Shown piece after piece: positions 59,527-64,000 of a stretch of 64,000 nucleotides of DNA. Made by a program: the position numbers and the translations under genes. The notes beneath the pieces are model-generated. The model was not told the DNA's origin, ran no database searches, and worked only from the letters and a program-made list of their open reading frames with translations. Position 1 is the stretch's first letter; every line of letters begins with the position of its first letter. The DNA comes from Paraburkholderia sprentiae WSM5005 (GTDB lineage: Bacteria > Pseudomonadota > Gammaproteobacteria > Burkholderiales > Burkholderiaceae). The stretch lies in the NCBI RefSeq assembly GCF_001865575.2, contig NZ_CP017565.2, forward strand, positions 1-64,000, read 5' to 3'.

Positions 59527-60822
59527 ATGGACCCGCGTATCTCGAGGCAACGCACCGCACTGGTTCTCGATCAGCCATTCTTCGGGGCGCTCGCGCTCCG
59601 GCTGAAGGTTCTCGAAGATCCGTCCTGCAAGACGTTCTGGACCGACGGGGAATCGCTGGGCTACAACCCGGCCTACCTCGGTGGCCTGAACGATCTGGAG
59701 ACCCGGGGCGTGCTCGCGCATGAGGTGCTGCACGTGGCCAACGGCCACTGCTGGCGTCAGGGCGATCGCGATCCGGAACTTTGGAACGACGCGTGTGACT
59801 ATGCGATCAATCCGATCGTGCTTGAGGCAGGCATGCTGCTACCAAAGCGTGCGCTCGTCGATGCCCGTTTCAGGGGCAAATCGGCCGAGGAGATCTATGG
59901 AATCCTCGCGCAGGAGAAGCGGCAGAAGGAAAAGCAGCAAAAGCAGCAGCAGGAGGGGAAGGGCAAGCAGGACGGTGGCAAACCGGATGCGCAGTCTGGC
60001 CAGCAATCGGCTCAACCGCCGAAGCAGCCGGACGGCGCAACCGGGGGCAACAGCCCGCCACAGTCCACCAACGCGAACGGCGCGACCACTCCGGGCGCGA
60101 GCCCCAACCCTCACGCGACTCCCGATGCCGCACCCTCCTGTGGCGAGGTCCGCCAGTACACCGGCGAGGACAAGGCCCTGAAGGAAGCTGACTGGAAGGT
60201 GGCCGTGCTGCAGGCCGCGAAAGCGGCCAGGATGCGTGGCGCGCTGCCCGGAGCGCTGGAAGCGATGGCGACGGATGCCGTCGAACCCGTGGTCGACTGG
60301 CGGCCGATCCTGCACCGCTTTGCGCAGGAATCGTCGCCGACTGACTACAGCTTCGCGATGCCCAATCGCCGCTATCTGCACATGGGCCTGTATCTGCCGT
60401 CGTTGAACGAGCCAGCAGTTGGTGATGCTGTTTTCGTTCGCGACTCGAGCGGCTCGGTGTGGGATGAGACGCAGGCGCAGTTTGCTGCGGAAATCATCGC
60501 TGTGAATGCTGGCGTGCAGCCGCGCCGGCTGATTGTGATGGACTGCAACACGCGCGTGACACAGGTACAGATCTTCGAGCGCGGCGACGCGGTCGAGTTT
60601 GACCTGTTACCCGTGCGCGGCGGCGGTGGCACGTCGTTCGTCGAGCCGTTCGAGCGGCTGGCGAAAGAGGGCATCCGGCCGGCCTTCCTCGTCTATCTCA
60701 CCGACATGGACGGCCGCTTTCCGGACGATCCTCCGGACTATCCCGTGCTGTGGGCTTCGACGACGCCGCTCAGGCGCGCGAAGAAGCCGCCATTTGGCGA
60801 GACGGTCGAGGTGATCTGTTAG
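59527..60822 (+). CDS. VWA-like / putative metallopeptidase protein (DUF2201 type)
   Basis: A 431-residue protein. N-terminal zinc-peptidase-like domain with VLAHEVLHVANGHCWRQ (HExxH, about residues 65-69) and DACDYAINPIVLEAG. A low-complexity Gln/Lys/Pro linker (about 135-215). The C-terminal VWA-like domain has FVRDSSGSVWDE (about 302-313, a D-x-S-x-S MIDAS pattern) and LVYLTDMDGRFPDDPPDYPVLW (about 388-409). This two-domain layout is typical of MoxR partners, so the three genes probably form one chaperone-like complex. Confidence 0.85.
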   Translation: MDPRISRQRTALVLDQPFFGALALRLKVLEDPSCKTFWTDGESLGYNPAYLGGLNDLETRGVLAHEVLHVANGHCWRQGDRDPELWNDACDYAINPIVLEAGMLLPKRALVDARFRGKSAEEIYGILAQEKRQKEKQQKQQQEGKGKQDGGKPDAQSGQQSAQPPKQPDGATGGNSPPQSTNANGATTPGASPNPHATPDAAPSCGEVRQYTGEDKALKEADWKVAVLQAAKAARMRGALPGALEAMATDAVEPVVDWRPILHRFAQESSPTDYSFAMPNRRYLHMGLYLPSLNEPAVGDAVFVRDSSGSVWDETQAQFAAEIIAVNAGVQPRRLIVMDCNTRVTQVQIFERGDAVEFDLLPVRGGGGTSFVEPFERLAKEGIRPAFLVYLTDMDGRFPDDPPDYPVLWASTTPLRRAKKPPFGETVEVIC

Positions 60823-60851
60823 TGACGATGTTGTCCATCTCCTTAACCCGA

Positions 60852-60877
60852 ACCCGGCCGCGCGCCGGGTTTTTTTT
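60852..60877 (+). terminator. Intrinsic terminator after the MoxR-VWA operon
   Basis: ACCCGGC-CGCGC-GCCGGGT followed by seven further T; it converges with the H-NS-like gene. Confidence 0.9.
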
Positions 60878-60894
60878 CGCCTGTTCTCTCCGTT

Positions 60895-61206
60895 TCAGAA
60901 GAAGAGGTCAAGCTGGCGCGGGTCGATCTCACCGGTTTGAGCGGCGGGGTGTGGAGCTGGCCTCGCCTCAATACGGAAGAAGTCGGGATTGACGCCGGCA
61001 TTTCGGGCCGCCCGCAGCCAGTCGGGCATATCGCCCACGCCGTTCCATTCGTTGCCGCGCGCGTCGCGATAAAGCGGCGGGTGGTCGATGTCATGCTGGA
61101 TCGACTGCGCGAGTGCTTCGAGCGTAATGCCGAACTCGTCCATTCGCCGGCGAAGCCAGATGATGAGCCGCTCGCGCGCCTCGCCGTCTGCGATTTTCCC
61201 TTTCAT
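60895..61206 (-). CDS. H-NS-like histone family protein
   Basis: A 103-residue protein starting MKGKIADGEARERLIIWLRRRMDEFGI. Its centre carries the H-NS DNA-binding pattern as found in Burkholderiales: LYRDARGNEWNGVGDMPDWLRAARNAGVNPDFFRI (about 45-79). The oligomerisation region is short. It may silence or tame plasmid genes (xenogeneic silencing). The start is chosen after a terminator-like hairpin; longer frames run through it. Confidence 0.75.
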   Translation of the reverse strand: MKGKIADGEARERLIIWLRRRMDEFGITLEALAQSIQHDIDHPPLYRDARGNEWNGVGDMPDWLRAARNAGVNPDFFRIEARPAPHPAAQTGEIDPRQLDLFF

Positions 61207-61234
61207 CGTTGTGCTGTGCAGTGAAAGCAGGCAA

Positions 61235-61259
61235 GAAAAAGCCCGCACATAGGCGGGCT
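61235..61259 (-). terminator. Terminator-like hairpin before the H-NS-like gene
   Basis: Minus strand: AGCCCGC-CTATGT-GCGGGCT then TTTTCTT, 29 bp before the H-NS-like ATG. It shows that the terminator-before-start pattern also occurs on the minus strand. Confidence 0.7.
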
Positions 61260-61345
61260 GAATCCATATCAGCGGAGACATGGAGGAGACGGGGGTAAGT
61301 ATAAACCCGTATTCGAAACCGTGCACGTTGGGTGCGAACCGGTGT

Positions 61346-61810
61346 TCATGTCCGCCTGGGGGCGATCTGATCGAATGAGTCGCCCGCGCGGAAGCGGTCC
61401 AGTCTGTCGCTCGCGTCGGCGATCGCGGCGACTGGCGCGCGCCGAAGCTGAAGGTCGTAGGTACTGACGATCGTCGCGAATTGCGCGAAGCCATCATCAT
61501 CCAGCATCCACACACCTCTATCGCGACCGCGGTCGAATGCCGAGGCAATCACCTCTTCGGCGCGCTGCATCTGTTCGAACGTTGCCGAGCCGTATCCGGC
61601 TTCCGCCAGCAGCCCCACAAGGATCATCACCTGGCACAGTGTCTGGGCGGCGCTCACGTTGCCTTGAGCTCGTCGCATTGCATCGAGGGCTATGTGCACC
61701 TGCAGGGAAAGTTCATCCGCCTGGACGCGCGGCATCGGCAACAGCAGGGTTTTCGAGCGGCGGGCACGGGCGGCCTGCGGGCTTGTGTAAAACGGAATTG
61801 TTCTTGCCAT
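61346..61810 (-). CDS. Hypothetical helical protein
   Basis: A 154-residue protein starting MARTIPFYTSPQAARARRSKTLLLPMPRVQADEL, chosen because upstream residues run into the repeat element. It is mostly helical (SLQVHIALDAMRRAQGNVSAAQTLCQVMILVGLLAEAGYG, EEVIASAFDRGRDRGVWMLDDDGFAQF). No family recognised. It shares its upstream region with the divergent virB11 operon and the palindromic element, so it may be under the same control. Confidence 0.6.
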   Translation of the reverse strand: MARTIPFYTSPQAARARRSKTLLLPMPRVQADELSLQVHIALDAMRRAQGNVSAAQTLCQVMILVGLLAEAGYGSATFEQMQRAEEVIASAFDRGRDRGVWMLDDDGFAQFATIVSTYDLQLRRAPVAAIADASDRLDRFRAGDSFDQIAPRRT

Positions 61811-61876
61811 CGAGAATTGATGATTGGAAAGGCAATTGCGCCGCGGACATATCCACAATTTCCAGCTGCAGTTAGC

Positions 61877-61934
61877 CCCGAAAGCTATACGGTTTTTGTG
61901 AGCTTTCCGGGTTAAACCCATCAGCCGGCTGACG
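61877..61934. promoter_or_regulatory. Repeated hairpin-palindrome element, copy 5
   Basis: CCCCGAAAGCT, ATACGGTTTTTGTG, AGCTTTCCGG, GTTAAACC, then CATCAGCCGGCTGACG (61919-61934, two changes from the palindrome ends). It lies between the divergent hypothetical gene and the virB11 operon. Nothing else is seen in 61935-62079. Confidence 0.68.
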
Positions 61935-62079
61935 CGAGCGAGCCCGGCGCGATGCACAGCCGCGTGCATCAAGGCATCTATCGTCGGCGACGCGCAGCAC
62001 GACGCTTCCCCCGAAAGCTCGCTGATTTGATCGTTCTTTCGGTCCGCTTCAGGTCGCAGCCAGCCTGAACAATAGCAGC

Positions 62080-63126
62080 ATGTCAGAAGCTGCCGAGAAT
62101 CCCCTGCTCAAACTGCGCCCGCTCGAAGAGAGCGCGGTACGCATGTTTTTCGAGTCGCTGCGTCCGTTGCGCGAGTACTTCGACGCGCCCGACGTCGCTG
62201 AAATCATGATTAACGATTTCAGCAACATCTGGATCGAACGCCGCGGCCAGATGCATCGGCTGGATCTCGCCCTCAATGAAGCGGTGCTTGACGGCGCGAT
62301 CAGCGCGCTGGCGGCATCGGTCGACAAGTCAGCGGTCGCTGGCACCGCGCAGGGCATTATCAACGCGGGTCACAAGAACCTGCGTATCGCATCGGTGATG
62401 CGGCCCACCGCGATCGACGGCAATGCGCTGTCGATCCGCAAGCATCGTGACCAGCACCTGTCGCTTCACGACTACGTGAACATGGGGGCGTTTTCCCTTG
62501 TGAACGCCCGCCAGGACAAGGAACTCGATCTCTTCCCGCCGGGCATCCAGGACGATGCCCTGCGTGAGGCCCTGACCGCGATGGTCCGATCCCGCCGCAA
62601 CGTTCTCGTCGCTGGCGGCACGTCCTCGGGCAAGACCACGTTGCTCAACGCGCTCAATGCCCAGATTCCCGAGGACGAACGCGTCATCACGGTCGAGGAC
62701 ACGATGGAACTGAAGCTGAGCGCACCGAACCGCGTGCGGCTTCTGTCGAACCCAGACAAGGGTGTGACCACCCAGTTGCTCGTCGCCCTGTGCCTGCGCT
62801 TTCGGCCCGACCGGATCATCGTGGGCGAAGTGCGCGGCGGCGAGGCCTACGACTTTATCCAGGCACTGAGCACCGGGCACGACGGCGGCATGGGCTCGAT
62901 CCACTCGAACGACGCGCGGGGCGGTCTGAGCCGCCTTGAAAGTCTCGCCATGCTCGGCGTGCCGCCGGGTAGCCGCTGGGAACTGGCGGATATGCGCAAG
63001 GCAGTGGCCGACTGCTTCCACTACGTCATTCACCTTCGCCGTACAGGCGAGCTGCGTCACGTTTCTGAAATCCTGGAAATCCGGGGATTCAAGGACGGCG
63101 ACTACGTTCTCAACCGCGTTTTCTAA
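62080..63126 (+). CDS. virB11: VirB11/TrbB-family T4SS ATPase
   Basis: Hexameric ATPase for pilus assembly and DNA transfer. The 348-residue protein has the N-terminal domain (VAEIMINDFSNIWIERRGQMHRLDL), Walker A VLVAGGTSSGKTTLLNAL (about 183-200), an Asp box VITVEDTMELKL, Walker B-like DRIIVGEVRGGEAYDF (about 245-260) and the His box GHDGGMGSIHSN (about 266-277). It starts the second T4SS operon, with virB2, virB3 and virB4 following in order. Confidence 0.92.
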   Translation: MSEAAENPLLKLRPLEESAVRMFFESLRPLREYFDAPDVAEIMINDFSNIWIERRGQMHRLDLALNEAVLDGAISALAASVDKSAVAGTAQGIINAGHKNLRIASVMRPTAIDGNALSIRKHRDQHLSLHDYVNMGAFSLVNARQDKELDLFPPGIQDDALREALTAMVRSRRNVLVAGGTSSGKTTLLNALNAQIPEDERVITVEDTMELKLSAPNRVRLLSNPDKGVTTQLLVALCLRFRPDRIIVGEVRGGEAYDFIQALSTGHDGGMGSIHSNDARGGLSRLESLAMLGVPPGSRWELADMRKAVADCFHYVIHLRRTGELRHVSEILEIRGFKDGDYVLNRVF

Positions 63127-63143
63127 CCCATCGGAGTTGCCGA

Positions 63144-63536
63144 ATGAAGAAATACCTGCCTGAGTTTCTCGCAACCGCGCGCGCGCGCGCGCGAGCGTTG
63201 AGCCGCTTTATCTGGACGCGTTTCCTCACGCGCCGGGAACTGCGTTCGACCGTCGTTGCGGCATCGCTCACCGCGATGGCACCCTTCGCCTCGGCCACCG
63301 ACCTGACCGATCTCGGCTCGGCGACGGACGTCATCTGTCTGATCTCGGCCTATATCAGTGGCCCCTGGCTGTATGGCATCGGCATTGTGCTGATCATCGT
63401 CGGCGCCGTCGCGATCGGCAATTCGGAAAGCACGATCGGCAAGATCATTTCCACAGTCTTCGTTGGCCTCGGCCTCGCGGCGTGTGCCATTCCGATCGTG
63501 AAAAACCATCTTCACGTCACCTATACCTGCACCTGA
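63144..63536 (+). CDS. virB2: VirB2/TrbC-family conjugative pilin
   Basis: A 130-residue prepilin. A long basic leader (about 1-50, with an RARARAR run encoded by a CG-alternating tract near 63178-63192) ends in a signal segment (VVAASLTAMAPFASA). The mature part has two membrane helices (WLYGIGIVLIIVGAVAIG and IISTVFVGLGLAACAIPIV) separated by a polar loop. The size and place between virB11 and virB3 match VirB2/TrbC. Confidence 0.85.
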   Translation: MKKYLPEFLATARARARALSRFIWTRFLTRRELRSTVVAASLTAMAPFASATDLTDLGSATDVICLISAYISGPWLYGIGIVLIIVGAVAIGNSESTIGKIISTVFVGLGLAACAIPIVKNHLHVTYTCT

Positions 63537-63542
63537 GTCCCC

Positions 63543-63854
63543 ATGCGTCAGCCCACACGCGTGAGCCGTTCTCTTTCGCTGCCTCGCCAGATGGGCGGGG
63601 CAGATCGCGGACTCGCGATTGCAAACGGCACGATGACCATGCTGCTCTGCTACACCAGCATGACGCCGACGTTTCTCGTCGTTGGCATCGCTGTTCACTG
63701 GCTGTTGCGCTGGAAAAGCTCGAAAGATCCGTGGTGGAAACAGGTCATGCTCGTCTACAACCGCTATGCGGACGTTTATGAGCCACTGCCGACGACCAGG
63801 TTTTCGGCCCGGTTCAAACGGCCCTATGGTTTCGACCAGGACCTGCCATGCTGA
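63543..63854 (+). CDS. virB3: VirB3-family T4SS protein
   Basis: A 103-residue inner-membrane protein with one or two helices near residues 22-56 (IANGTMTMLLCYTSMTPTFLVVGIAVHWLL) and a cytoplasmic tail containing YNRYADVYEPLPTTRF, as in VirB3/TrbD. It starts 6 bp after virB2 and overlaps virB4 by 7 nt. Confidence 0.82.
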   Translation: MRQPTRVSRSLSLPRQMGGADRGLAIANGTMTMLLCYTSMTPTFLVVGIAVHWLLRWKSSKDPWWKQVMLVYNRYADVYEPLPTTRFSARFKRPYGFDQDLPC

Positions 63855-64000
63855 AGAAAAGTCTGAAGCGTCGCTCGATCCAGGAAATCGCCCCATGGGC
63901 GACGATGGTTACGCCCGAACTGATCCTCGACAAGGACGGGTCGCTGCTGACCGTCTATACGTTTGATGGCGTGGACGCCGACAGCCCGAACGCATCCGAC
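63848..64000 (+). CDS. virB4: VirB4/TrbE-family T4SS ATPase, 5' end only
   Basis: The first 51 codons are in the window (MLKKSLKRRSIQEIAPWATMVTPELILDKDGSLLTVYTFDG), matching the start of VirB4/TrbE proteins. The ATG overlaps the virB3 stop by 7 nt. The ATPase domain lies beyond the window edge, so the call rests on the N-terminal pattern and gene order. Confidence 0.78.
   Translation, partial: MLKKSLKRRSIQEIAPWATMVTPELILDKDGSLLTVYTFDGVDADSPNASD

Noticed and set aside
63177..63192. CG-alternating tract as a regulatory or Z-DNA element
   Set aside because: It encodes the Arg-Ala leader of the pilin in frame; codon bias is enough to explain it.

Overview
The window is 64 kb of a large, GC-rich conjugative plasmid (or megaplasmid segment) from a Betaproteobacterium. 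Burkholderiales such as Paraburkholderia or Caballeronia is the best guess, from GC content, codon usage and gene families; that host assignment is inference. A Rep_3-type initiator opens the window at base 1. Conjugation genes lie at both ends, so the segment is cut from a longer replicon: virB11-virB2-virB3-virB4 runs off the right edge, and virB8-virB9-virB10 follows the replication region on the left. No relaxase, coupling protein or prepilin peptidase is inside the window.

Layout. 1-2.5 kb: replication initiator, a ParB/KorB-like regulator and copies of a palindromic operator. 2.5-18.2 kb: one continuous plus-strand operon joining VirB8/9/10 to an R64-like type IVb thin pilus (two lytic transglycosylases, TcpQ/PilL-like, PilN secretin, PilO2, PilP, PilQ ATPase, PilR, PilS, PilV and a secreted Cys-rich protein). 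18.2-23.5 kb: minus-strand genes (CAP lipoprotein, FlhC-like regulator, coiled-coil KfrA-like protein, NERD protein). 23.7-28.1 kb: plus-strand DNA metabolism (SSB, Toprim/zinc-ribbon primase). 28.1-30.2 kb: minus-strand actin-like partition operon with an upstream repeat array. 30.3-32.3 kb: a candidate small RNA and a tyrosine recombinase. 32.5-37.3 kb: minus-strand small genes (Lar-like, DUF5131, HNH nuclease, interrupted DUF1173). 37.9-40.9 kb: a decaying DUF4942-like and methylase-helicase module. 41-45.1 kb: a reverse transcriptase overlapping a family A DNA polymerase, probably defence cargo. 45.3-51.4 kb: the PRTRC cassette (ParB, E, C, F, B, A, ThiF), which carries recognisable ubiquitin-like, E2-like, JAB and E1-like components; its D member is the ParM-like gene at 29-30 kb. 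51.5-60.8 kb: small genes ending in a MoxR / DUF3150 / VWA-metallopeptidase trio. 60.9-61.8 kb: an H-NS-like gene and an unknown gene on the minus strand. 62.1-64 kb: the start of the second T4SS operon.

Three sequence families tie the plasmid together, and I regard them as its least described aspect. (1) A palindrome, CGTCAGCCGGCTGACG or a one- or two-base variant, usually at the end of a ~58-bp repeat, lies upstream of the core operons (2.3, 2.45, 23.6, 37.6 and 61.9 kb). (2) Seven plus-strand promoters share a structured leader with a GCGTC/GACGC hairpin followed by ATCGA. (3) Six minus-strand promoters share GACTTGACTT and an exact 15-bp spacer. Intrinsic-terminator-like hairpins stand just before many start codons inside apparent operons.

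Several reading frames are broken (in-frame stops at 36540, 40376 and 52433; frame lesions near 38139, 39530 and 57165; a possible one near 19.9 kb). They could be real decay, phase variation or assembly errors. All assignments come from reading motifs by eye; no database search was run.
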